From JAQWQB01 sp047636995 (GTDB taxonomy: Bacteria > Bacteroidota > Bacteroidia > Flavobacteriales_D > Sanyastnellaceae): a DNA stretch of 64,000 bases. The notes under the pieces were generated by a model that did not search any database, had not been told where the DNA came from, and was given only the letters and a program-made list of their open reading frames with translations. The stretch lies in the NCBI GenBank assembly GCA_047636995.1, contig JBLIGQ010000004.1, positions 55,460 through 119,459 of the forward strand. The letters run 5' to 3'. Below, piece after piece: positions 7,938-15,990 of the stretch (position 1 is the stretch's first letter; each line of letters begins with the position of its first letter). The translations under genes were made by a program, and so were the position numbers.

Positions 7938-8597
7938 ATGATGAAAATAGTTTTAAGCACAGGATTACTCATCTGCAGTGCGCTCTCACTTCTCGCACAA
8001 GGAGATGCCTTTGAAGGTGATTCTACCATTGTTTATTGGGGATGGGAAGTTGGAATTGAATCAGGCCTCATCTTTGGAAGTTCCGCTCCTTCCGCTGAAG
8101 CAGCAGCAAAGTTTGACAATGTAAAAGGTAATTTTGGTGTGGGCGTTTCAGCAGGCTTCTCAGCGAGCTTTCCGCTCTCTGAAAAACTAGCGCTTCGTCC
8201 CCAAATACTGTTATCCATTCTTCCCACAACAGTAACATATGATTTCGCCAACTTTAAAGAAGCAACACACGAGATTTATCCGCTCACTTGCGATATCCCA
8301 ATTCACCTTGCAATCAACAACCCCCTTCATACACGGAAACTAGGCTTGTTAATTGGTCCGGCCATTGAATTTCGCATTCCAGCCCTCGAGAGTGGCCGGC
8401 CGAAAGCGAGCGCTGCAGTACTAAGAGTTGACATAGGTATTGCGCTGCCTAAATTATGGGGCCAGTCAGACATCCTAATCGAATTGGTCTACGGCGCAAC
8501 AGTAACAAACATGCTCACCGGCGGTGATGATGTTTTTGACAGTTGGTATGAGAATGCGGGAAGACATCGCCTTGGATTGCGCATGAATTTCTATTGA
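7938..8597 (+). CDS. Outer-membrane beta-barrel protein (PorT-like fold), hypothetical
   Basis: About 219 residues with a signal peptide (LLICSALSLLAQ) and a body of alternating hydrophobic and polar strands containing the self-describing pattern GVGVSAGFSASFPLSEKLALRPQ, split here as GVGVSAGFSASF then PLSEKLALRPQ. It ends in an aromatic residue (RLGLRMNFY), typical of outer-membrane barrels assembled by BamA. Two tandem ATGs (7938, 7941) are possible starts; the first is chosen because of the upstream -7 element. It sits alone between the M16 terminator and ftsE. The specific function is unknown. Confidence 0.7.
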   Translation: MMKIVLSTGLLICSALSLLAQGDAFEGDSTIVYWGWEVGIESGLIFGSSAPSAEAAAKFDNVKGNFGVGVSAGFSASFPLSEKLALRPQILLSILPTTVTYDFANFKEATHEIYPLTCDIPIHLAINNPLHTRKLGLLIGPAIEFRIPALESGRPKASAAVLRVDIGIALPKLWGQSDILIELVYGATVTNMLTGGDDVFDSWYENAGRHRLGLRMNFY

Positions 8598-8765
8598 TCT
8601 CATAAATGACACTCCAAGGCTCACAGTGCAATTGGTCTATTATTCACAATGATCATCCAGTAAGTATCTCACCAGCATTGCGCAAATGGATTATTTTCGT
8701 TCAACTTTGTTTAGAAGAGACACAATGGATTAACGCTCATTCCGTTCATTCAAAAAGCGCACAAA

Positions 8766-9479
8766 ATGTCTGATACCCTCGAAAAAATAGTAGAAATCAC
8801 CGAAGGCACCATTGCTCAGCATGAAAACGTTGTGCTCAATGATGTCAATTTAACCATTGAACCAGGTGAATTCCTCTACCTGATTGGGAAAACCGGAAGT
8901 GGAAAGAGTTCACTTTTGAAAACGTTGTATGGTGACTTGCCCCTCTCTGATGGCACGGGAAATGTTTGCGGACATGATTTGACCAACCTCAAAAGAAAGA
9001 AGATTCCCTACTTACGCAGAAAACTAGGTATTGTATTTCAAGATTTTGAGTTGCTTACTGACAGAAGTGTGAATGACAATCTGCTTTTCGTTCTGAAAGC
9101 CACGGGATGGAAAAACAAGGTTGACATGAAGAAGCGCTGCGAAGAGGTACTTTCGAAAGTAGAGCTTGAAACAAAGGGATATAAAATGCCGCATGAGCTT
9201 TCTGGAGGAGAACAACAACGCATTGCTATAGCCCGCGCGCTCCTCAATGAGCCTGACCTAATTCTTGCAGATGAGCCAACCGGTAACCTTGACCCTACAA
9301 CTACAGAGGGCATTCTTCAACTTCTCTTTCAAATTTCGAAAAGCGGTAAAGCCGTTTTAATGGCAACGCACGATTATGCTTCGATGAAAAAATTTGAATC
9401 GCGCACCTTGGTCTGCATGGACGGAAAGTTAAAGGATGCCGCAAGTATCAATCACTTCTCTGATTACGCATACAAGTAA
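8766..9479 (+). CDS. ftsE: Cell division ATP-binding protein FtsE
   Basis: A 237-residue ABC ATPase with Walker A GKTGSGKSS, Q-loop FQDFELL, signature LSGGEQQR and Walker B LILADEPTGNLD. The length and DFELL/TGNLDP features match FtsE, which with FtsX forms the complex that activates peptidoglycan hydrolases at the septum. FtsX is not adjacent. A CAACTTTG sequence (8705-8712), near the -7 consensus, lies about 50 bp upstream. A glycosyltransferase gene begins 2 bases after its stop, so the two are probably cotranscribed. A LolD-type lipoprotein or macrolide exporter ATPase is the main alternative. Confidence 0.82.
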   Translation: MSDTLEKIVEITEGTIAQHENVVLNDVNLTIEPGEFLYLIGKTGSGKSSLLKTLYGDLPLSDGTGNVCGHDLTNLKRKKIPYLRRKLGIVFQDFELLTDRSVNDNLLFVLKATGWKNKVDMKKRCEEVLSKVELETKGYKMPHELSGGEQQRIAIARALLNEPDLILADEPTGNLDPTTTEGILQLLFQISKSGKAVLMATHDYASMKKFESRTLVCMDGKLKDAASINHFSDYAYK

Positions 9480-9481
9480 TC

Positions 9482-10201
9482 ATGCGAATTAGTGTCATTG
9501 TACCCTGTTTCAATGCAGCTAGAACCCTCGAAAGCTGTTTAACGAGTATCGTTAAACAGACCGCTGAAGTTGAATTGATTGTAATAGATGGGGCGTCATC
9601 TGATCCTACAGAAGAAACAATTTCTCCCTTTATTTCTCAGATTGCGCATTACCGCTCAGAAAAGGATTCTGGTGTATATGATGCAATGAACAAAGGACTT
9701 GATCTTGCCTCAGGCGATTGGATTTATTTTCTTGGTGCTGATGATCAATTGACTTCAAAAAACTGCTTGGAAGCTCTTTTAGCTGATATTCCTGACGAAA
9801 GTGATCTGGTAATTGGAAGAACGCATAACCTCGCGCCTCGTCACCCTAAGGTTCCCGAATGGTATGAACCAAGGTGGAACAAAGAAATTCGCATTCGGAA
9901 CATTGCACATCATCAAGGAACGGCATATCGCAAACGTGTTTTTAAAACGTACCGATTCCCTACTCAGTTCAAAATACTTGCTGATTACCATTTGAATTTA
10001 TCACTCTTTTATGCAGGAGCAAAAGCTGAAATAAAGGATATTCATGTGGCGAATTGCGCTTCAGACGGATTGTCAAAGAACTTTAACACCGCTTTGTATC
10101 TGGAAGAGTGGCAAGTTAAAAAAGAGGTTCTATCCTATAAGATTTTATGGTATCAACCCGCTGTTTTAGCGATGAAGTACCTCCGCAAGAGACTTAGGTA
10201 A
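9482..10201 (+). CDS. Family 2 glycosyltransferase
   Basis: A 239-residue GT-A enzyme. It starts with the nucleotide-binding strand ISVIVPCFNAARTLESCL, has the DGASSDPT turn (about 36-43) and the metal-binding LGADD motif (about 83-87), as in small GT2 enzymes that transfer sugars to lipid-linked or capsule precursors. No membrane segment was seen, so it is probably cytosolic or peripheral. The ATG lies 2 bases after the ftsE stop. The 3' end overlaps the convergent GT4 gene by 8 bases. Donor and acceptor sugars cannot be told from sequence. Confidence 0.88.
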   Translation: MRISVIVPCFNAARTLESCLTSIVKQTAEVELIVIDGASSDPTEETISPFISQIAHYRSEKDSGVYDAMNKGLDLASGDWIYFLGADDQLTSKNCLEALLADIPDESDLVIGRTHNLAPRHPKVPEWYEPRWNKEIRIRNIAHHQGTAYRKRVFKTYRFPTQFKILADYHLNLSLFYAGAKAEIKDIHVANCASDGLSKNFNTALYLEEWQVKKEVLSYKILWYQPAVLAMKYLRKRLR

Positions 10202-11312
10202 TCAAGCGCGCGTTGCGCAGTTCATCTAGAATGACTTTGCTTTCAGTTTGCCATTTAAAATCCTTTTGGGCGCGCAATAAACCGGGCAAGAAAGCATCTT
10301 TACCAGCTGCCATTACAGACTCTACTCCTTGTGCAATATTCACAGGCGTGCATTCACTAATGACTGCTCCAATTTGATATTCTTCCATTACACGCTTGAC
10401 TTCTGGCAGAGAGGTTGCCAGCACTGGTGTACCAGCATGCACGTAATCAAACAATTTATTCGGAAGACTGAAGTAGTAATTAAAATACAATCCTTTATCC
10501 AAACTCAATCCTACATCTGCCGCGCGCGTATAATGAACAAGTAAGTCATACGGCTGCTTGGGGAGCAAAGTAATTTGGCGTTCTAGACCTAATTCAATTC
10601 GAAGATTCACGGCTTGATTCCACTCCTCTCCTGCTCCAATGAGCAACAGAAGATAGTCTTCTGATAGGTGTTTCATGGCGCGAACAGCCTCCAAAACACC
10701 TCGGTCTTTATCCATAAAAGCGCCCTGGAGAAGAAGAATCTTTTTATCCTCAGGTAAGCCAAGCGCGGTTCTTGACATGGAAGCCTTGACCACTTTTAAT
10801 TCCGGAACATTTCGAAGGACATTGACTTTGACATTGTATTTCGTTCTAAAAACATCTGCAATGCTCTCGTTCACAGTAAAAACATGCTTTAGGTTCGGGA
10901 AAACGAATCCTTCAATGCCTTCCCACACTTTTTTAGGGAGATTCCGTCCTGCAAGTCCGGCGGCTTCTGTAAAGTATTCATGACTATCATACAATAGCGG
11001 AATTTTTTTAATTTTAGCCACTAAGAATGCAGGCAATAAGGTGTCAAGATCATTGGCCCAGATCGCATCTGTCTTTTGGCCTAGTAGATAGAAAAACAAC
11101 CTAATGTTAAGCGCTGCATAGAACAGGACGCCTCCGGTAAAAGGCAGGCTAAATCTCTTGACCTCATATGGACGTTCAAGCGGCTCTGAGCCCTCCATTT
11201 CTCTTCCAACCAGAGTAACATTCAAACCTGCATTCACAAACACATCACATTCTTTGCGAACGCGCTGGTCATGGACCAAGTCATTGGAAACAAGAACCGT
11301 GATGTGCTTCAT
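10194..11312 (-). CDS. Family 4 glycosyltransferase
   Basis: A 372-residue GT-B enzyme. The N-terminal domain contains SNDLVHDQRVRKE and the acceptor-side motif YDSHEYFTEA. The C-terminal nucleotide-sugar domain contains LLLLIGAGEEW and SLPNKLFDYVHAGTPVLAT, the usual retaining GT1/GT4 region, although the conserved EX7E glutamates are not obvious. Start ATG at 11312, only 4 bases after the stop of the exonuclease gene, so the two form a minus-strand operon. Probably acts on cell-surface glycans. Confidence 0.87.
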   Translation of the reverse strand: MKHITVLVSNDLVHDQRVRKECDVFVNAGLNVTLVGREMEGSEPLERPYEVKRFSLPFTGGVLFYAALNIRLFFYLLGQKTDAIWANDLDTLLPAFLVAKIKKIPLLYDSHEYFTEAAGLAGRNLPKKVWEGIEGFVFPNLKHVFTVNESIADVFRTKYNVKVNVLRNVPELKVVKASMSRTALGLPEDKKILLLQGAFMDKDRGVLEAVRAMKHLSEDYLLLLIGAGEEWNQAVNLRIELGLERQITLLPKQPYDLLVHYTRAADVGLSLDKGLYFNYYFSLPNKLFDYVHAGTPVLATSLPEVKRVMEEYQIGAVISECTPVNIAQGVESVMAAGKDAFLPGLLRAQKDFKWQTESKVILDELRNARLIT

Positions 11313-11316
11313 TCAC

Positions 11317-12138
11317 TTAGAGGCTTTCCTTTATTTGTTTGAGTACTTTTTTCGTGTAGTTGGGAAAATCACCTTGCATCATCCAGCCATAGTATCCAAC
11401 ATCTTTAGACAAGACCTCTTTCACAGACTTCCCTCTGTACTTCCCAAAGTTAAACACCGCTTCATCATTGTCATTGTATACAAGGCGTCCCATAAGGTCT
11501 GCATGTCTGTTCCGAGTGCAGAATGCATGAATTTGCTCCATGTCATTTGAGATGGCTATATCTTTCTTAGTGCGAATATCAATGGCACTCATGCCTTCAT
11601 ACCTGGCAATCTGTTCTTTGAATATTTCGAATGTAGCCATGGTATCTGGAAGTGCTTCGTGCGCACCATCCAATGACTTTCCACAATAGAACTTATAGCC
11701 TGCACTTAATGTACGCTGTTCCATGAGATGGAAAATCACTTGAGCATCAATAAGGTTTCGTCCTTCAATGCTAAAATCAACGCCCGCCCTAAGAAACTCT
11801 TCTGCGATTAATGGAATATCAAAACGGTTAGAGTTGAATCCACCTAAGTCACAATCATGCAAAAACTTGAAAAGTTTGGCTGCAATATCTTTAAAAGTAG
11901 GTGCGTCCTTGACGTCTTCATCATAAACCCCATGAATCATGCTTGACTCAACAGGAATAGGCATTTCAGGATTAACGAGAAAACGGTGCTCTTTCCCTAG
12001 CTTTTCTGGACGCGTGTGCAATGTGCCATCAGGCATCACTTTCACGAGTGCAATTTCAACAATGCGATCGCTCGCGACATTTGTTCCTGTTGTTTCCAAG
12101 TCAAAGAAAACAAGCGGACGTTTAAGGTTTAATTCCAT
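11317..12138 (-). CDS. DEDDh 3'-5' exonuclease with C-terminal DUF3820-like domain
   Basis: 273 residues from the ATG at 12138. The DEDDh residues are visible: D13 and E15 in FFDLETTG, D106 in NSNRFDIPL, and H159/D164 in GAHEALPDTMA. This is the DnaQ/DNA polymerase III epsilon-type exonuclease fold. The last ~50 residues (FNFGKYRGKSVKEVL...) match the small DUF3820 module often fused to Bacteroidota exonucleases. Upstream in-frame sequence would add ~34 unrelated residues; the chosen ATG is preceded by TACTTTAG at 4 bases. Probably a DNA repair or proofreading-type nuclease rather than the replicative epsilon subunit. Confidence 0.87.
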   Translation of the reverse strand: MELNLKRPLVFFDLETTGTNVASDRIVEIALVKVMPDGTLHTRPEKLGKEHRFLVNPEMPIPVESSMIHGVYDEDVKDAPTFKDIAAKLFKFLHDCDLGGFNSNRFDIPLIAEEFLRAGVDFSIEGRNLIDAQVIFHLMEQRTLSAGYKFYCGKSLDGAHEALPDTMATFEIFKEQIARYEGMSAIDIRTKKDIAISNDMEQIHAFCTRNRHADLMGRLVYNDNDEAVFNFGKYRGKSVKEVLSKDVGYYGWMMQGDFPNYTKKVLKQIKESL

Positions 12139-12142
12139 AAGA

Positions 12143-12150
12143 CTAAAGTA
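12143..12150 (-). promoter_or_regulatory. Candidate leaderless-type -7 element for the exonuclease
   Basis: TACTTTAG (one mismatch to TAnnTTTG) is followed by TCTT and the ATG at 12138. Confidence 0.35.
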
Positions 12151-12249
12151 CCAATTCGTGACAGATAGTAAGGCAAAAGGCAAGACAGAATTCAGACTTA
12201 TTGACCGGAAAAAATAAAAATGGGGGGTTGTACATACCAAAGAGAAAAA

Positions 12250-12309
12250 GGAATGCGTTATCTAATTGGTAGAGTAGCAGGTCTCATTAAAGCTGAGACT
12301 ACAAACAGG
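12250..12309 (+). other. tRNA-like remnant (possible decayed tRNA-Met)
   Basis: The stretch begins GGAATGC, like an acceptor 5' strand, then has a D-arm-like TCTAATTGGTAGA and a segment CAGGTCTCATTAA resembling the anticodon arm of elongator tRNA-Met, with CAT in the loop but one extra loop base and a mispair. No T-arm (GTTCGA) and no complementary 3' acceptor follow. It is therefore not a functional tRNA; it could be a decayed copy or coincidence. Confidence 0.25.
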
Positions 12310-12315
12310 CAGAAA

Positions 12316-12346
12316 AGAAAACCCTTCCGGAATGGAAGGGTTTTCT
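12316..12346 (-). terminator. Intrinsic terminator after the PD40/OmpA-like gene
   Basis: A 13-bp stem (AGAAAACCCTTCC / GGAAGGGTTTTCT) with a 5-nt loop and T-rich flank on the minus strand, 27 bp beyond the stop at 12373. Confidence 0.85.
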
Positions 12347-12372
12347 GATTTTATACGGTATGTACAAGAAGC

Positions 12373-14508
12373 TTACTCAGCCCAAACCTTTACATACTGA
12401 GACTCCTCATAGATTGCTTTTTTCGTTACGGCATCATTTCGGTAATCAGGTCCTTGAACCAGTTTACGTGGTGATTGAAAAGCAAAATCTTGTCCTAAAA
12501 CATATCCTTTAGCTTCCAGCGCAGCAGTCACCTCATTGGAGGCCAGTTTGTTTCTAAATGCGGTTAACTCGTCATTGCTTTTGAATCTGCTTGAAGGAAC
12601 TTTCGAAGCACTTGACTCAACAAGAATCCGACATGCTCCATTCTCCTTGATCAGTTTCTCAATGTTGTCAATGAACTCTTCAAATGTCGCATTCACAGCT
12701 GCATCATTCCATTCACCCATATCATAGACAAAGTACCGCTGGTAATAAGCTTGTACATTGTCAAACATAGTACCTACAACATCATCTTCTTTGACCTCTT
12801 TTGGAGTATTCGGACGAATGTCACCTGGTTTTGTTTTCGGAGCTTCTTTTGGTTCTTCTTCAGAAGAAGCCGTAGCACCGCCCAAATTCACAGGAAGCAA
12901 ATAAATTTCCTTTTCAATTTCATTATAAGCAGCATCACAAGGCACATTTATGAACTCTTCATGCACCATTACTTCGTTTGCGAAGTATTCAATTTTATAT
13001 GAAATACAAGGAGGTAGAACAGCCACATAGGCGCCATCTCGAGAGCGAGGACGGTATTCTGTAACTTCTCCTGTTTCTTTATTCGTTACGAGAAGATAAG
13101 TATCTTCAGGAAGCTCTTCACCTTGAGCAGCATAGATGAATCCTTTCAACACAGACAAGTCTGGTTCAACTGGACTATCTGGCATATCTACTACATAGAT
13201 GTCTTTCAGACCCTCACCTTCTTCTTTTCTAGAAGAGTAATAAGCACGTTTCCCATTGGCTGTTGGCACGAAGAAAACATCATCATCTACGGTATTCACG
13301 GGATAACCAATATTCACAGGTGCAGACCATTCACCGTCTTCACCCAAAGTAGAATAAAAGATATCGAATCCGCCCATGCTACTGTGGCCACTAGAAGAAA
13401 AATAAAGTGTATTTCCGTCAGCTGAAAGGAAAGGAGAATCTTCTTCCCAAGGTGTATTAATTACATCGCCAACGTTGAGTGCTTTTGACCACTCACCGTT
13501 TGGAAGTTTCACACAACGGTAAATATCTCTTCCGCCTTTACCACCTTTACGGTCACTCACAAAATAGAGCAAACGGTTGTCAGCAGATACGGTTACGTGA
13601 GTTTCCCATGCATCTGTATTAATGTTCGATCCAAGTTTCTCTGGATCACTCCATGTTTCACCAACAAGCACAGATTTCCAAAGCTGTCCATCACCTGCCT
13701 CGTCAAAATACAAATAAAGTTCTTGTCCGTCTGGTGAAACACCAATCGACGCAGCGTTATCATCTGTATTTATGTTCAACAATTCGGGATCCAACCAGTT
13801 ACCGGATTGGTCCTTGTATGAAACGTAAATATCTTCTTTGAACTCACCTGTATTTGGATCATTGATGAATTGGTTTGTACTATCAGAGCGCATTCTTTTC
13901 GAAGTAAAGAACAACGCACTTTCATCAATAGCGATTACCGGGCTGTAATCATTACCTTCCTTATTTATGACTGGACCTACGTTTGAGATCAAGAAGTTTT
14001 GAGGATTCGATACTTGGTACTTTGCGTTATTGCACATCTCTATTCGACGCTTTGCCAAATCATAGAGACGGTGCTTTTCCGGCAAGATTTTCAAGAGCTT
14101 GTTGTACTCAGAAATAGCATTGTCCATTTGGTAATCTAGATGGTACACCTCTCCTAGGTAGAACTTAGACTCAACAGGCACCGCTTTTTCTTTCGGATCA
14201 TAGGGATCATAATTGCCATTGACTTTTTGTTTCGCAGCAAATTCCAAAAACGGAAGGGCTTTGAGTTTATCATTGGCAGATTGCAGGTAGCAATAACCGA
14301 TTTTATAGTTGACGTTGGCGTTTGTTTCGTAACCGGTTTGGTAGATTTCTTGCCAGATATCAATAGATTGATTCCACAATTTCTCTTCCATTAACTGATT
14401 AGCCTCTAGGAATTTAGAGTTGTAATCACCATTGGACATTTGGGCAAATGCACCTTGTATGAGTACCAGCATCAAGGAAGCAAGCAATAATCGTTTCATT
14501 AATAGCAT
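12373..14508 (-). CDS. TPR/PD40 repeat protein with divergent OmpA-like C-terminus (PorE-like, T9SS-related)
   Basis: A 711-residue exported protein. A signal peptide follows the second in-frame Met (MKRLLLASLMLVLIQGAFA, start 14499, an equally good start). Residues ~25-165 contain TPR-like helices; ~185-470 hold several PD40/WD40-like repeats (ALFFTSKR, LYLYFDEAG, LYFVSDRKGG, LYFSSSGH, AYYSSRKEEG); ~475-545 form a carboxypeptidase-regulatory-like domain; and ~590-711 resemble an OmpA C-terminal domain. The order TPR-PD40-CRD-OmpA is that of PorE, a peptidoglycan-linked lipoprotein of type IX secretion. Here there is no lipobox, and the canonical OmpA peptidoglycan-binding pattern is not evident. 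Confidence 0.8.
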   Translation of the reverse strand: MLLMKRLLLASLMLVLIQGAFAQMSNGDYNSKFLEANQLMEEKLWNQSIDIWQEIYQTGYETNANVNYKIGYCYLQSANDKLKALPFLEFAAKQKVNGNYDPYDPKEKAVPVESKFYLGEVYHLDYQMDNAISEYNKLLKILPEKHRLYDLAKRRIEMCNNAKYQVSNPQNFLISNVGPVINKEGNDYSPVIAIDESALFFTSKRMRSDSTNQFINDPNTGEFKEDIYVSYKDQSGNWLDPELLNINTDDNAASIGVSPDGQELYLYFDEAGDGQLWKSVLVGETWSDPEKLGSNINTDAWETHVTVSADNRLLYFVSDRKGGKGGRDIYRCVKLPNGEWSKALNVGDVINTPWEEDSPFLSADGNTLYFSSSGHSSMGGFDIFYSTLGEDGEWSAPVNIGYPVNTVDDDVFFVPTANGKRAYYSSRKEEGEGLKDIYVVDMPDSPVEPDLSVLKGFIYAAQGEELPEDTYLLVTNKETGEVTEYRPRSRDGAYVAVLPPCISYKIEYFANEVMVHEEFINVPCDAAYNEIEKEIYLLPVNLGGATASSEEEPKEAPKTKPGDIRPNTPKEVKEDDVVGTMFDNVQAYYQRYFVYDMGEWNDAAVNATFEEFIDNIEKLIKENGACRILVESSASKVPSSRFKSNDELTAFRNKLASNEVTAALEAKGYVLGQDFAFQSPRKLVQGPDYRNDAVTKKAIYEESQYVKVWAE

Positions 14509-14569
14509 ATTGGCTTAGTGATGCTAATTTAGTTGAATTCCTTTCGATTTACCAATCATTATCCCCTTT

Positions 14570-15916
14570 TTACCAAAGTGCTCTGTTCACATCGAATTGT
14601 TCAAGGTAATCAGCAACTCTTCTAACGAAGCTTCCGCCCAACATTCCGTCTACCACTCTGTGGTCATAACTGTGTGACAGAAACATCATGTGACGCACTG
14701 CAAGAACATCTCCATCAGGTGTTTCAAGCACTGCTGGCTTTTTGCGAATGGCTCCCAGTGCAAGGATTGCAACTTGAGGTTGATTGATAATAGGTGTCCC
14801 CATCACATTACCGAACGTTCCAACGTTTGACACGGTGTAGGTTCCACCTTGAATGTCATCTGGAGAAAGCTTATTGGTCTTGGCTTTCCCAGCCAAATCA
14901 TTTACTGCTTTTGCAAGCCCCACCATATTATACCGGTCAGCGTTGCGAATTACAGGAACAATGAGGTTTCCGCTTGGAAGTGCGGCTGCCATGCCTATGT
15001 TGATGTCTTTTCTAATAATGACACGGTCTCCGTCAACGGAGGCATTCACTCCAGGGAAATCTTTTATGGCTTTTGCTACAGCCTCAATAAAGATGGGTGT
15101 GAAAGTGAGTCTTTCTCCTTCGCGTTCCTCAAATTCTTTCTTCATTTTGAGTCTCCAGTTCACCACATTAGTTACGTCAGCCTCAACAAAAGACGTTACG
15201 TGTGGGGAGGTCTGAACAGATGAAACCATGTGATCTGCAATCATTTTCCGCATGCGATCCATCTCAACGATTTCGTCATTAGGACCTACACTGATTTTAG
15301 AAGCTGGTCTTGGTTTTGGGGCTGCAACGTTAGGAGCCGCAACGCTAGGAGATGAAGCTGCTACTTGAACAGGTGCTGCTGTTGCCGCAGGTACATTTCC
15401 TCTATTGGCCACATAAGCTAAAATATCTTTCTTGGTTACTCTTCCTTCTGAGCCAGAACCGTTTACTACTTCCAACTCGGACATTGCAATGCCTTCTTCT
15501 TTGGCTATGCTTCGTACAAGCGGTGAGTAAAATCTACCACTAGGACCTGTCTTTTGAACAACTGCCCCATTTGACAGAGGAGCGCCTACTGCTTCTAAAA
15601 CTTCAGCTTCTGGTGTAGCTTCTAACGCAACTCCCTTTTCTGAAGGGGCTGCTGCTGGTGTTGCTGCGCTGTCTCCTGCTTGTCCGAAAATTGCAATCGG
15701 TTGCCCTACGGCTACCACATCACCTTCGCTCACAAGCATTTTGATTAACACTCCATCTTCAGGAGCAGGCACTTCAGAATCAACCTTGTCTGTAGCAATT
15801 TCTACAATGGGTTCATCTGCTTCAACCTGCTGCCCCTCTTCAACGAGCCATTTGATGATGGTTGCTTCTGCAACACTTTCGCCCATTTTGGGCAAGAGAA
15901 TTTCCGTTTGTGCCAT
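14570..15916 (-). CDS. 2-oxoacid dehydrogenase E2 (dihydrolipoamide acyltransferase)
   Basis: 448 residues from the ATG at 15916. An N-terminal lipoyl domain carries the lipoylated lysine in ATDKVDS (Lys44). An Ala/Pro-rich linker, a peripheral E3-binding domain (YSPLVRSIAKEEG through GRVTKKDIL, ~138-178) and a second linker follow. The C-terminal catalytic domain ends with DHRVVDG, active His419. Such E2 chains form the core of the pyruvate, 2-oxoglutarate or branched-chain 2-oxoacid dehydrogenase complexes; sequence reading cannot settle which, and the branched-chain type is favoured. E1 and E3 are not adjacent. An upstream in-frame start at 15943 was rejected because it lies at the -7 element. 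Confidence 0.92.
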   Translation of the reverse strand: MAQTEILLPKMGESVAEATIIKWLVEEGQQVEADEPIVEIATDKVDSEVPAPEDGVLIKMLVSEGDVVAVGQPIAIFGQAGDSAATPAAAPSEKGVALEATPEAEVLEAVGAPLSNGAVVQKTGPSGRFYSPLVRSIAKEEGIAMSELEVVNGSGSEGRVTKKDILAYVANRGNVPAATAAPVQVAASSPSVAAPNVAAPKPRPASKISVGPNDEIVEMDRMRKMIADHMVSSVQTSPHVTSFVEADVTNVVNWRLKMKKEFEEREGERLTFTPIFIEAVAKAIKDFPGVNASVDGDRVIIRKDINIGMAAALPSGNLIVPVIRNADRYNMVGLAKAVNDLAGKAKTNKLSPDDIQGGTYTVSNVGTFGNVMGTPIINQPQVAILALGAIRKKPAVLETPDGDVLAVRHMMFLSHSYDHRVVDGMLGGSFVRRVADYLEQFDVNRALW

Positions 15917-15940
15917 AGTACCTTCGCTTTTAAGGTCCCA

Positions 15941-15948
15941 CAAAATTA
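15941..15948 (-). promoter_or_regulatory. -7 element of the E2 gene
   Basis: TAATTTTG, an exact TAnnTTTG match, 24 bp before the ATG at 15916. Confidence 0.55.
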
Positions 15949-15990
15949 CACGATTTTCTGGTACTGAAAAGGTTTATTGAATGGGTCTTA

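Noticed and set aside
12250..12309. Functional tRNA gene
   Set aside because: No T-arm, no matching 3' acceptor and a faulty anticodon stem; kept only as a possible remnant.
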